Shown here in pieces: positions 50,132 to 57,888 of a DNA stretch of 64,000 bases (its first letter is position 1; each line of letters opens with the position of its first letter). Below the pieces are notes generated by a model. The model ran no database searches and was not told the DNA's origin. It saw nothing but the letters and a program-made list of their open reading frames with translations. A program made the position numbers and the translations under genes. Origin of the DNA: an uncultured Eubacteriales bacterium (GTDB lineage: Bacteria > Bacillota > Clostridia > Oscillospirales > CAG-272); contig CAKRNO010000004.1 of the NCBI GenBank assembly GCA_934371135.1, positions 39,987 through 103,986 on the forward strand, given 5' to 3'.

Positions 50132-51124
50132 TTACTTCAAGAGTTTGACACGCGGGTCAACGAGCATATAGGCAATATCCGTGAGGAATGTGCCGATGAC
50201 GGTCAGGATGGCGAGGAACATATTGTAGCCCATGATGAACGGGATGTCCCCGGCGCAGAGCGCCTGGTACGCCTTCTGCCCGATCCCCTGCAGGGAGAAG
50301 ATCTCCTCGGTGATCATGGCACCGGAGAACAGGCTCGGCAGCGTCCCTGCCATCATGGTAACGAGCGGGATCATGGTGTTACGGAAGACGTGCTTGTACA
50401 CTACGTCGTGCTCCGAGAGCCCCTTGGCTCTCGCGGTGCGGATGTAGTCCGCGTTCAGCACCTCGAGGGTGTTGGTGCGGGTGTAGCGCATGAGCCCGCC
50501 GATCGAGAGGATGACGAGCGTCAGCATCGGCAGTATGCAGTGCCTTGCTTTATCGAGGACGGCAGCAAATCCGGTATAGTCGGCGGTCGCGTCCACCAGC
50601 CCCTGCATCGGCAACCATCCGAGGTCTACGCCGAATATCTTGATGAGCAGGGACCCGAGGAAGAACGACGGGAGCGATATACCGATCATCGCGAGCACGG
50701 TGACGAGGTAGTCGGACCACCCGTACTGGTGCGTCGCGGAATAGATGCCGAGCGGGATCGCAATGATGAACTCGAGGACGAGCGCCACAGCGGAGATCGT
50801 GAACGAGATCCACATATAGGTGGTGATGACGGTGGATACCTTGTCATTGAATTTAAAGGATATCCCGAGGTCGCCCCGCAGTGCGCTCGTGAGCCAGCCC
50901 CAGTAGCCCTTGAGGATTCCCGTAAAGGAGTTGTCATAGAGCCCGTAGAGCTTCAGCATTGCGTCTATGTCTTCCTGACTGACGGTCCCCTGGTCGAGCT
51001 GGGAACGGAACTTCTGCGTGACGAAGTCGGTCGGGAGCAAACGGACGAGGAAGTAAATGATGAGCGACACGCAAAAGAGAATCAGTATGGAATAGAGCAG
51101 GCGTTTGATGATGTATTTAGTCAT
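50132..51124 (-). CDS. oppB: Oligopeptide ABC transporter permease OppB
   Basis: The 330-residue membrane permease begins with the OppB/DppB hallmark MTKYIIKRLLYSILILFCVSLIIYF-type helix and LLPTDF, and contains the EAA-type motif ARAKGLSEHDVVYKHVFRN. It forms the channel with OppC. Its length is normal. The ATG at 51124 has AAAGG about 11 bases upstream; a further in-frame start at 51187 would add residues before the first helix and is not favoured. It starts 169 bases after oppA, a gap that contains a stem-loop. Confidence 0.95.
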   Translation of the reverse strand: MTKYIIKRLLYSILILFCVSLIIYFLVRLLPTDFVTQKFRSQLDQGTVSQEDIDAMLKLYGLYDNSFTGILKGYWGWLTSALRGDLGISFKFNDKVSTVITTYMWISFTISAVALVLEFIIAIPLGIYSATHQYGWSDYLVTVLAMIGISLPSFFLGSLLIKIFGVDLGWLPMQGLVDATADYTGFAAVLDKARHCILPMLTLVILSIGGLMRYTRTNTLEVLNADYIRTARAKGLSEHDVVYKHVFRNTMIPLVTMMAGTLPSLFSGAMITEEIFSLQGIGQKAYQALCAGDIPFIMGYNMFLAILTVIGTFLTDIAYMLVDPRVKLLK

Positions 51125-51203
51125 ACTAGCCGGACCTTTCTTGTTGGGTAGGTGGAAAATGCCGTAAAACCGCCGATGGGAAGACAAAGCACAAAGCGCA
51201 TTG

Positions 51204-51234
51204 GCACGCGGCAGAGATTTGCCCCGCTGCGCGC
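51204..51234 (-). other. Stem-loop between oppA and oppB
   Basis: GCACGCGGC and GCTGCGCGC form an imperfect nine-base stem with a 13-base loop and no T tract. Such hairpins after binding-protein genes often stabilise the upstream transcript and lower permease expression; that role is inferred. Confidence 0.35.
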
Positions 51235-51293
51235 CGTTGCGCCCTGTACAAAGAGGTCAGATCATGAATGAGTGTGTGGTCAGCCCCCGCGTA

Positions 51294-53840
51294 TCAGCCC
51301 TGGACGAAGCTGATCTCCCAGATGCGGGAGAAGGGAGACTGGTAAGCAGTCGCTTTGCAAAGCGTGGAGGAATCGATGACCGTGTTGTTCCAGATATACA
51401 GGTTCTTTCTCTGGTAGGTCGGGCACTCGACTGCGAGCTCCATGACGGTATCGAGCGCTTCGGAGTAGATGACCTTACGGTCGTTTTCGACGATCGTCGC
51501 GCGGCCGTCTTCAATCAGCTCTGCGAGGCGGTCGAGCAGGTCGTTCTCCTCTGCCGTGCCTTCCTCCATGATGTAGGGGAAGCCCCAGTTACGGATGGAG
51601 GTCGCGGAGGAATCCTTGTGATAGACCTGGTACATATCCGGGTCGATGGTGGAGGACCATGCAGCTGCCCAGACGGCGAGGGTGCCGGAGGAGAGCTTGG
51701 AGAGGGCGTTCGCGTCCTTGGTCACGGTGATGTCAAAGCCGATGTCATTCAGCAGTTTGGCTGCTTTGTCCATCGTTCTCCATGCCGGGTGGTCGGTCGA
51801 GTCACCGGCGATCGTGAAGGTGAAGGTCAGCTTTTCGTTCTTCGCATTGACGAGTTTGCCGTCTTCACCGACGGAGTAGCCTGCCGCCTGCACTTCGGCA
51901 AGAGCGGACTGCTGTGCTTTCTCTGCGTTGAACTCGCCGATACCGATGACATTCCCCTCGGCATCGTACTTGCAGTCGTCATACGACTTTTCTGCGTAGT
52001 AGGGCATACACCCCTTCGGGTACGCCCAGGAGTTGGAGGACATGGAGCGGTAGATCGAGGAAGCGTAAGAGCCGTAGTATTCCACGCACAGGCTGGTATC
52101 CAGGCAGTACATGATGGCGCGGCGGACCTCGATCTCCTTCACATACTTGGCGTTGATACCGATGTAGCCGTAACCGAGGTTATCGGCGAGCTCCACACCG
52201 ATGCCCTTGGCGTCGGCGAGCTTCTTCATGTTGTCCGGGGTCGCCTGCGGCTCGGAGTAGTAGACCTCCGGGTTTGCGCCGGTGACGGCGTTGTACATCT
52301 GGTCGGTGGAAATGACCTTGTAACGCACCTTTCTGATCTTGGCGTTCTTGGCGGTGTCGTTACCGAACACGGTGTAGAAGTTGTTGTTTCTTTCGTAGTA
52401 GACGATGTTGTCGCGGAAGAAGTCGTTCTTCTTCGGGAGAGCCCCCTCGGCTTCGCAGTCGGTGTTGGCGGTCGATGCCTTGTAGGGGCCTGCGCCGACG
52501 GGGACCTGCTTGAGCTGCATCTGCTCAAAGAAATCGCTGTCAGCAAAAGCCACGCCGAAGTGGTTGTTCTCGTAGGAGTACTTGTTGATCTCCTCCTCGG
52601 TGGAGTAGTAGCTCATAGGCGTCACGGTGAAGGAGAAGTTGTAGATCGCCTTCGGGTCAACGCCGTTGACCACGATCTTCAGGATCTCGCACTCGCTGCC
52701 GAGGTCAACGGTCGAGCCGTCACTGTTCTGCAGGGTGGAGCCGGTGGTCAGCGTGATACCGGAGATGTTCGGCACCTGGAGCTGGTCATACTGCTTGAAA
52801 TATTCGGAAATGCAGACGGACTTGTAGTACTCGCGCAGGTTGGACGCCGTCGCCGTACCACCGCCGATGATCATGCCGAAGTTGCTCTTGTAGGTGGCGA
52901 GTGGCGCCGTCTCACTGGTGTTGGTGTTGTACACTCTCTCGATGAGTGCTTCCTTGGACTTGTCGGCGATCTCCTTGGTACCGTTGTAGTCCACCGTGTA
53001 CTTGGTGGTAAAGGTGCCGTCGGGGTTTCTTTCCTTTTCGGGCTTGACCGTGATCAGACCTTCCAGATAGAGGAAGACTTCCCAGGTCTCGGTGAAGCCG
53101 TACTTTTCATAGGATTCCTTGGACGAATCAGCGGATGCCCACTCGGAGACGAGCTCGTCATGGTAGAGGGACTTCGCCTTTGCGATGACCTCTTTCTGCT
53201 GCTCGGTCAGCGTTTCCTTTGCGGCGTGCTCATCGCGGCACCATGCCAGCACGTCGTTGATGCGGGCGACAGCCTCGGCGGTGAACTTCGCATCCAGCTG
53301 ATCCTGCTCGCTTTCATTGTAGGTCTGGGCACGGTATGCCTTCAGCCCCTTGATGTTGACGGAGTACAGGGTGGAGGAGCCGGTGTAGCTCGGGTCGAGG
53401 AGCGTGTACAGGTTAAAGAGCACGTCCTTGCCCGTGAGGGTTTCGCCGTTCGAGAACTTGATGCCGTTTTTGATGGCGAAGGAATACTCGGTGTAATAAT
53501 CGTTGTAGTCCTGCGAGATCTCGTACTGCTCTTTGGAGCCGTGGGTCACGACGGTGTAGGCGAGGGTGACGCAGTCACGGTCCCAGCCGCAGGCGAGCTT
53601 ACCGTTTTCATCGGTATTCAGCATCCCGATCTGGGTGAGAGCGACGACGGACCCGTCAGCACCGCTCGTGTAGAAGAACGGGTTGAATACGCCGTCGAGC
53701 GCCTCGCTTGCGAGGACGAGCGGCGTTTCCTCATTGGAATAGGTGTTCTTCTTGTTGTTGCAGCTGCAGGCGGTCACCAGCGGCAAGAGGGCGCAGACGC
53801 ACAGCACCGCGCACAATACTCTCATAAACGATTTCTTCAT
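51294..53840 (-). CDS. oppA: Oligopeptide-binding lipoprotein OppA, enlarged (SBP family 5)
   Basis: The protein has 848 residues. The signal peptide ends in LVTAC (Cys25). SBP_bac_5 features are visible: FNPFFYTSGADGSVV near the start, YSFAIKNGIKFSNGETLTGKDV at about 120-142, GAGPYK near the middle and a lysine-rich C-terminal lobe (VRRAIMYCLDTS). Usual length is 520-620 residues; here a segment of about 250 residues is inserted after LLDPSYTGSSTLYSVNIKGL (about 165-420), rich in charged helices. AAGGAGATATAATTAA precedes the ATG. It captures extracellular peptides for OppBCDF. Confidence 0.92.
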   Translation of the reverse strand: MKKSFMRVLCAVLCVCALLPLVTACSCNNKKNTYSNEETPLVLASEALDGVFNPFFYTSGADGSVVALTQIGMLNTDENGKLACGWDRDCVTLAYTVVTHGSKEQYEISQDYNDYYTEYSFAIKNGIKFSNGETLTGKDVLFNLYTLLDPSYTGSSTLYSVNIKGLKAYRAQTYNESEQDQLDAKFTAEAVARINDVLAWCRDEHAAKETLTEQQKEVIAKAKSLYHDELVSEWASADSSKESYEKYGFTETWEVFLYLEGLITVKPEKERNPDGTFTTKYTVDYNGTKEIADKSKEALIERVYNTNTSETAPLATYKSNFGMIIGGGTATASNLREYYKSVCISEYFKQYDQLQVPNISGITLTTGSTLQNSDGSTVDLGSECEILKIVVNGVDPKAIYNFSFTVTPMSYYSTEEEINKYSYENNHFGVAFADSDFFEQMQLKQVPVGAGPYKASTANTDCEAEGALPKKNDFFRDNIVYYERNNNFYTVFGNDTAKNAKIRKVRYKVISTDQMYNAVTGANPEVYYSEPQATPDNMKKLADAKGIGVELADNLGYGYIGINAKYVKEIEVRRAIMYCLDTSLCVEYYGSYASSIYRSMSSNSWAYPKGCMPYYAEKSYDDCKYDAEGNVIGIGEFNAEKAQQSALAEVQAAGYSVGEDGKLVNAKNEKLTFTFTIAGDSTDHPAWRTMDKAAKLLNDIGFDITVTKDANALSKLSSGTLAVWAAAWSSTIDPDMYQVYHKDSSATSIRNWGFPYIMEEGTAEENDLLDRLAELIEDGRATIVENDRKVIYSEALDTVMELAVECPTYQRKNLYIWNNTVIDSSTLCKATAYQSPFSRIWEISFVQG

Positions 53841-53882
53841 TTAATTATATCTCCTTAAATCAATATCCGATGGAAAACGGGG

Positions 53883-55001
53883 TTATTCTGCGGCGGGGGC
53901 GCCGGCGATCTGCGTCACGGTGACGTTCGCCTCGATCGTGCCGATATCGACGCCCGGGTCGCAATAGCCAAAGAGGTCGTCGACGTTCGGCAGCGTCAGC
54001 CCACGGTCGTAGCAGTAGTAGGTGAGGGAGCCGGTGACTTTCACATTGTTGAAGGTGGCACCCGCGTTGACAGACCCGGCGAGTGTGCCGATACAGCTGT
54101 TCTCGGTGTTGGGGTTGGAATAGTTGTTCAGGTGGACGACGACGCTGACATCCTCAAAGGTGATGTTCTCGAAGACCGCCGTGCCGGTAATGGTACCGAA
54201 CAGACCGTAGTTTTCGGTGCTCTTGCCCTGCTTGCGGGTGATCTTCAGCCCCTTGATGGTATGCCCGTTGCCGATGAAGCGACCGGAGTAGAATTCCATG
54301 ATGTCTATCGGGGTGTCGGTCAGGTCGATGTCGGCGTCAATGTAGTAGTTGGTGCCTGCCTTGATCGCCTTTGAGAAATCGGCGGCGCGGCGGATCACGG
54401 TGTAGGTGCCCTCCAGGTAGCGGGCGTAGACGGTGACCGTCGGGGTCTCCGCGCTGACTGCCGGTGTGAAGGGGAAGGCGAGGGGCGTGGTGCACGCGGC
54501 GTCCTCATAGAAGCCGTAGAAGGTATGTCCGCTCCAGTCGGTCGAGCGCATGGCCGTGAGCTCGACACCCGCCGAGACGGGGATGGAATAGGACTGACTG
54601 AAGTTGTCTCCGTAAAGCACACGCACGGCGTAATCGGGGCGCCATCTCGCATACAGCGTGATGTCTCCCTCGGCGCGGTCGGTGGCGAAGTTCCAGTCAC
54701 GCTCATTGCCGTTTCCATCCTTGGTGTAGTAGCCCTCGATGTGGTGCCCGGCGAGGATGGGGGCGGCGATGGACGGCGATGCTTCGGTCACGCCAGGCTC
54801 CGGCAGGGGAGCCGTGGGGGTGGAGAGCACGATCAGCGTGTTCTTCCCGTCCAAGAGCCCGTCTCCGAAGTCATAGGTCACGCGGGAGGTAAAGCCCTTT
54901 GCCGCGTTGCTTTCATAGACGTCTTTGTGATTGCCGCACGCGACGAGGCACGGCAGCAGAAGACAAAGCAGAATTGCAACAAAAGCGATTTTAACTTTCA
55001 T
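53883..55001 (-). CDS. InlB-repeat lipoprotein with a beta-helix-like C terminus, first gene of the Opp unit
   Basis: The protein has 372 residues. The signal peptide ends in LVAC (Cys22). Two InlB-like repeats lie at about 35-115 (IEGYYTKDG, ITLYARW) and 118-190 (FYGFYEDAAC, VTVYARYLE). The C-terminal half has YIDADIDLTD, GRFIGNGHTIKGLKI, YGLFGTITGTAVFENITF, a pattern of short beta-helix repeats resembling GLUG/pectate-lyase-like adhesin segments. There are no catalytic residues I can name. It opens the leftward unit 42 bases before oppA, which suggests a role in capturing or presenting substrate near the peptide-binding protein. Confidence 0.87.
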   Translation of the reverse strand: MKVKIAFVAILLCLLLPCLVACGNHKDVYESNAAKGFTSRVTYDFGDGLLDGKNTLIVLSTPTAPLPEPGVTEASPSIAAPILAGHHIEGYYTKDGNGNERDWNFATDRAEGDITLYARWRPDYAVRVLYGDNFSQSYSIPVSAGVELTAMRSTDWSGHTFYGFYEDAACTTPLAFPFTPAVSAETPTVTVYARYLEGTYTVIRRAADFSKAIKAGTNYYIDADIDLTDTPIDIMEFYSGRFIGNGHTIKGLKITRKQGKSTENYGLFGTITGTAVFENITFEDVSVVVHLNNYSNPNTENSCIGTLAGSVNAGATFNNVKVTGSLTYYCYDRGLTLPNVDDLFGYCDPGVDIGTIEANVTVTQIAGAPAAE

Positions 55002-55040
55002 GTAACAGGGGTTCCTTCACGAAAATATGTACAAACGCGC

Positions 55041-55050
55041 AAACGCGTTT
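55041..55050. promoter_or_regulatory. Candidate operator downstream of the Opp-unit promoter
   Basis: AAACGCGTTT is a perfect ten-base palindrome, next to a second AAACGCG copy at 55033-55039. It lies ten bases past the -10 element, across the expected transcription start region. Repressor identity is unknown. Confidence 0.35.
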
Positions 55051-55059
55051 ATGCTATAT

Positions 55060-55088
55060 ATAATATCATAAAACAGCAAATTTGTGAA
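55060..55088 (-). promoter_or_regulatory. Promoter of the leftward Opp-protease-LRR unit
   Basis: On the minus strand TTCACA (55088-55083) and TATTAT (55065-55060) are spaced by 17 bases in an AT-rich setting, 59 bases upstream of the first start codon. No other clear promoter is visible before the terminator at 35.86 kb. Confidence 0.6.
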
Positions 55089-55253
55089 GTCTTTTTGCGA
55101 CATTTTTTCTCTCAAATGTAAAAAATCTGTTGCCGAAATGAATGGTAAAAAAACGCACAAATTCATCCCGCCATCGCCCGTATTTTTGGTCACAATGTAA
55201 CATTTTTTGTGTCGCGGCGAGGCGCTGCCTGCCTGCTCTGCCGATAATATAGC
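55089..55253. other. Intergenic interval, nothing recognised
   Basis: This is part of the 400-base gap between the Opp unit and the 31-residue peptide gene. Besides the promoter and terminator listed separately, I see only AT-rich sequence with T and A runs (55091-55140) and no gene. Confidence 0.5.
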
Positions 55254-55288
55254 GAAAAAAAGAAGACCGCCGACCGCGGTCGGCGGTC
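55254..55288 (-). terminator. Intrinsic terminator of the flavodoxin locus
   Basis: A perfect 24-base palindrome (GACCGCCGACCG / CGGTCGGCGGTC, 55265-55288) is followed on the minus strand by TTCTTTTTTTCGC. Confidence 0.85.
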
Positions 55289-55403
55289 GACGGGTGCATT
55301 TTTTGCGGTGTGGGGATGCAAAACGGGGCAGGCGGAAGTGCCCGGGGACATACGCGGTGGGGCGGCGTTTACCGGGTGCCCCCTGCGGGGTGCCCGGGGG
55401 GCG

Positions 55404-55499
55404 TTACACCGGCGGCGCGATGCCGGAGAGCGCGAGCAGGAGGACGGCAGCGGCGATGGCAAGCGCCGCAAAGATCTTTTTCTCAATCCGTTTGAGCAT
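55404..55499 (-). CDS. 31-residue membrane peptide
   Basis: The frame encodes MLKRIEKKIFAALAI then a run of Ala, Val and Leu ending SGIAPPV. It is a basic N terminus followed by one membrane helix (about residues 9-27). It starts 20 bases after the flavodoxin stop codon, has AAGGGGG nine bases upstream of its ATG, and lies before the terminator at 55254-55288, so it is probably co-transcribed with the flavodoxin gene. Function is unknown. The short length means it could still be a chance frame. Confidence 0.5.
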   Translation of the reverse strand: MLKRIEKKIFAALAIAAAVLLLALSGIAPPV

Positions 55500-55519
55500 G
55501 GCGGACCGCCCCCTTTTCT

Positions 55520-55945
55520 TCACGCTGCGAGCGCCGCGCCGAGCGCGCGGCAGCTGTTGAGCGCCGCTTCGTCCGGGGCTTCCTGGGTAATGACGCTGTC
55601 GGCGGCGAGCACTGCGCCTGCGGCGGTACAATCCGCCTCCCAGTTGCGCATCCATTCGCCGTCTCCCCATCCGTAGGAGCCGAACAGCCCGATCCGCTTC
55701 CCGGCGAGTGCCGGGCGGCAGTCCTCAAACAGAGGGGCGAAGGTGTCCGATTCCAGCTCCTCCGCACCCATCGCGGGGCAGCCGAATGCCAGGGCATCAA
55801 AGGTGCTGACAAGACCCGCGTCGAATGCATCTGCCGCGAGGAGCGTGACCTCCGCCCCGGCGTCCTTGGCGCCTGCCGCGACGGCGTCCGCCATCGCTTC
55901 CGTATTTCCGGTTGCACTCCAGTACACAACGGCAACTTTTTTCAT
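55520..55945 (-). CDS. Flavodoxin
   Basis: The 141-residue electron-transfer protein binds FMN. The phosphate loop is YWSATGNTEAMA at about residues 8-19 and the isoalloxazine-flanking loops are FGCPAMGAEE and GSYGWGDGEWM. It replaces ferredoxin under iron shortage in many anaerobes. The ATG at 55945 is chosen for GGAGAGGATATC upstream; the longer frame upstream is not flavodoxin-like. It lies 53 bases after the DUF3793 gene on the same strand, a pairing common in Clostridia. Confidence 0.93.
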   Translation of the reverse strand: MKKVAVVYWSATGNTEAMADAVAAGAKDAGAEVTLLAADAFDAGLVSTFDALAFGCPAMGAEELESDTFAPLFEDCRPALAGKRIGLFGSYGWGDGEWMRNWEADCTAAGAVLAADSVITQEAPDEAALNSCRALGAALAA

Positions 55946-55998
55946 GATATCCTCTCCTTTGTCAATCGTTCCGCCGTCAGGCGGCGATATTTGTGTGT

Positions 55999-56553
55999 TC
56001 AGTGATCCTGGCGGATCAGGTCGCCGAGCGTCGCGCGTCGGCTGTAGGCACGGCGGTATGCCCGTGTGCACGCTTCATAGCGGCGGAAGGTCCTGCGCGC
56101 TTCCTTTTCGTCGCCGTAGACCTTCCAGGCGCCGACGCATTTGGCGCCGCGCGCACCGTGTCGGATGAAGCCGGCGACGTCCTCCGGCGGGTAGCCGAGG
56201 AACAGCCCGACCTCATGCGGGAATTCTCCGGACAGGCGGACGCGCCGCGCGAGTTCCGCCGTGCACTGCTCTGTCTGCCCGACAGGGTAGCGCCGCGCGG
56301 CGAGAATATCCCGCGCCTCCTCCTTTTCGAGGTCGTGTGCGAGCCGCCCCGGACGGTACACATAGATCAGTGCCCGCCGATCAGAGAAACGGAGGGGGAC
56401 GGCGCGCAGTCCCCTCGGGACGAGGATACGGTTATAGGCAACAAGTCCGCGCGTGAGAGCGGCTTTATCCTCCACCTCGCAGGAGAACATACTGCCGGTC
56501 TTCAGCCCGGCGAGCGTCGGGGCACAGTAATGCACCATCAGTTCTTCCGGCAT
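55999..56553 (-). CDS. DUF3793 family protein
   Basis: The 184-residue protein has the DUF3793 layout: HYCAPTLAGLKTGSMF at the N terminus, RALIYVYRP in the middle, and the C-terminal HEVGLFLGYPPEDVAGFI ... CVGAWKVYGDEKEA. No catalytic function is established; the family is often encoded beside flavodoxin and is suspected to act in iron or heme homeostasis. AGGGAGGT lies eight bases before the ATG. A TATACT -10 lies upstream without a -35, so expression may depend on an activator such as the AraC protein encoded next door. Confidence 0.9.
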   Translation of the reverse strand: MPEELMVHYCAPTLAGLKTGSMFSCEVEDKAALTRGLVAYNRILVPRGLRAVPLRFSDRRALIYVYRPGRLAHDLEKEEARDILAARRYPVGQTEQCTAELARRVRLSGEFPHEVGLFLGYPPEDVAGFIRHGARGAKCVGAWKVYGDEKEARRTFRRYEACTRAYRRAYSRRATLGDLIRQDH

Positions 56554-56584
56554 CCGGCATACCTCCCTTCGTCTCTCTGCCATC

Positions 56585-56590
56585 AGTATA
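56585..56590 (-). promoter_or_regulatory. Candidate activator-dependent -10 of the DUF3793-flavodoxin genes
   Basis: TATACT on the minus strand lies about 32 bases before the DUF3793 start. The -35 position holds CGGTCG and falls inside the AraC terminator, so a normal sigma-A promoter is lacking. This is the type of promoter an AraC-family activator would serve. Confidence 0.4.
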
Positions 56591-56593
56591 GAC

Positions 56594-56618
56594 AAAAAAC
56601 GGAGCCGCGACCGCTCCG
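56594..56618 (-). terminator. Intrinsic terminator of the AraC-family gene
   Basis: On the minus strand CGGAGC / GCTCCG with a seven-base loop is followed by TTTTTTGTC. Confidence 0.82.
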
Positions 56619-56674
56619 AAAAAGCGCTTCGTGGCTCCGATTCTGTGTTTCAGTGATTTTTTCTGTACCTTTTG

Positions 56675-57658
56675 TCAGCTGCCGGCGGCTCCCGGTGCCG
56701 CGTGTGCGTCCGCCGGGGCATAGGAATTCTGCCATGAGCCGCTCCGGTAGGCGGCGGGGGCGGCGCCCATGACGGCGCGGAACGCCTTGGCGAACTTGGA
56801 GGCGTTGTCATACCCGTATTCGAGGGCGATATCCAGCACCGTGCGGTCGGTGTCCGTCAGCGCCTTTGCCGCCCGTTTCATTTTTTCGCGGCGGATGTAG
56901 GTAGCGGCACTGATGCCCCATACGCGGTAGAAGCAGGTGCGGATCTGCGCGGCGGAAATGCCGAATTTCTTTTGCAGCTGCCCGAGGGTGACCTTTTCCT
57001 CCATGTTCTCGTCGAGGTACTGTGCGATCTTTTCGGCGAGGCGCACCTGTGCCCCCGTGACGCGGTGGGCGGCGCTCTCGTCGTTCTCGGGTGAGAGGGA
57101 GGACAGGAACAGGAGGAGCTCCAGCACCTTGACCTTGAAATAGCCCTTGCGCAGCTCCTGCGGCACGCCGTACAGCTCCGAGAAAATGTGCTCGACCCGC
57201 TGCGAGGAGTGTGAAACATAGACCCTGCCGTCGCCGCAGAATTTCTCCGCGAGGGCGAGGGGCTCGACGTTCACATCCTCCAGAAGACAGGAGAGACACC
57301 CCGGCGCGCGGTCAATGTCGATGAGCACGGAGACACCGTGAAAATGCCCGGTCGGGAAACGCGTCTCCCGCGGGAGCGCGCCGATCTCCGAGACGGAGAG
57401 ATCCCCCGGGGCGAGGCAGTAGGTGTCCTCCCCCACGGTGTATTCCATACGCCCCTCGAGGCAGTGCCGGATCTCCAGCACGCGGGCGTCCCCCGCACCT
57501 TCTTCCTCCTGCGATACGGCGTGGATATCGCGGTAGATGAGCGTGATGCCGGGAAAGACGGGGTAGCGCGTCAGGCGGACGCCCTCATGGGCACTTTCCC
57601 CGGCGGTCTGCGGGTCCTGTCGTGTCGCCTCCGGGCAGGCATAATGACCGTTTTTCAC
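56675..57658 (-). CDS. AraC-family transcriptional regulator
   Basis: The 327-residue DNA-binding protein has an N-terminal ligand/cupin-like domain (IRHCLEGRMEY ... YCLAPGDLSVSE, about 60-115) and a C-terminal double helix-turn-helix AraC domain at about 205-305 (VTLGQLQKKFGISAAQIRTCF; TVLDIALEYGYDNASKFAKAF). Translation starts at GTG (57658) with AAAGGAG eight bases before it. Its promoter carries a GTTAGC/GCTAAC inverted repeat near the transcription start, which fits autoregulation. Its neighbours, DUF3793 and flavodoxin, are likely targets; an iron-limitation role is inferred. Confidence 0.93.
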   Translation of the reverse strand: MKNGHYACPEATRQDPQTAGESAHEGVRLTRYPVFPGITLIYRDIHAVSQEEEGAGDARVLEIRHCLEGRMEYTVGEDTYCLAPGDLSVSEIGALPRETRFPTGHFHGVSVLIDIDRAPGCLSCLLEDVNVEPLALAEKFCGDGRVYVSHSSQRVEHIFSELYGVPQELRKGYFKVKVLELLLFLSSLSPENDESAAHRVTGAQVRLAEKIAQYLDENMEEKVTLGQLQKKFGISAAQIRTCFYRVWGISAATYIRREKMKRAAKALTDTDRTVLDIALEYGYDNASKFAKAFRAVMGAAPAAYRSGSWQNSYAPADAHAAPGAAGS

Positions 57659-57674
57659 AGCGTGGCTCCTTTCT

Positions 57675-57690
57675 GTTAGCGTATGCTAAC
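57675..57690. promoter_or_regulatory. Inverted repeat operator at the AraC gene start site
   Basis: GTTAGC-GTAT-GCTAAC is perfect and sits 12-27 bases past the -10 element, over the likely transcription start. The TTAG/CTAA half sites resemble iron-dependent DtxR-type operators, but the match is short. A repressor or AraC self-binding is inferred. Confidence 0.45.
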
Positions 57691-57701
57691 TCTTACACAG
57701 C

Positions 57702-57730
57702 AGTATAACAGATACCCGCCGCCTTGTCAA
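57702..57730 (-). promoter_or_regulatory. Promoter of the AraC-family gene
   Basis: On the minus strand a perfect TTGACA (57730-57725) and TATACT (57707-57702) are spaced by 17 bases, about 45 bases before the GTG start. Confidence 0.82.
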
Positions 57731-57888
57731 GGGCGGCGGGACATTCGTGGGGGGGACCGAAGCCGCAGGGGGCTCCCGGAAAAGCGGGCGCCGCTGGCGG
57801 CGGGGCACCTGCGGAGCGGCAGACAGGGGTGTCCGCGGGCACCGGGGGGATTTCCGGGTAAGAGACAGGCGGTCCCCCGCGCGGCGGA

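Noticed and set aside
51201..53858. An 885-codon open frame on the plus strand
   Set aside because: Antisense to oppA, which has a signal peptide, binding-protein motifs and a good ribosome binding site. The plus-strand frame in 47302-48813 is likewise a shadow of oppD/oppF.
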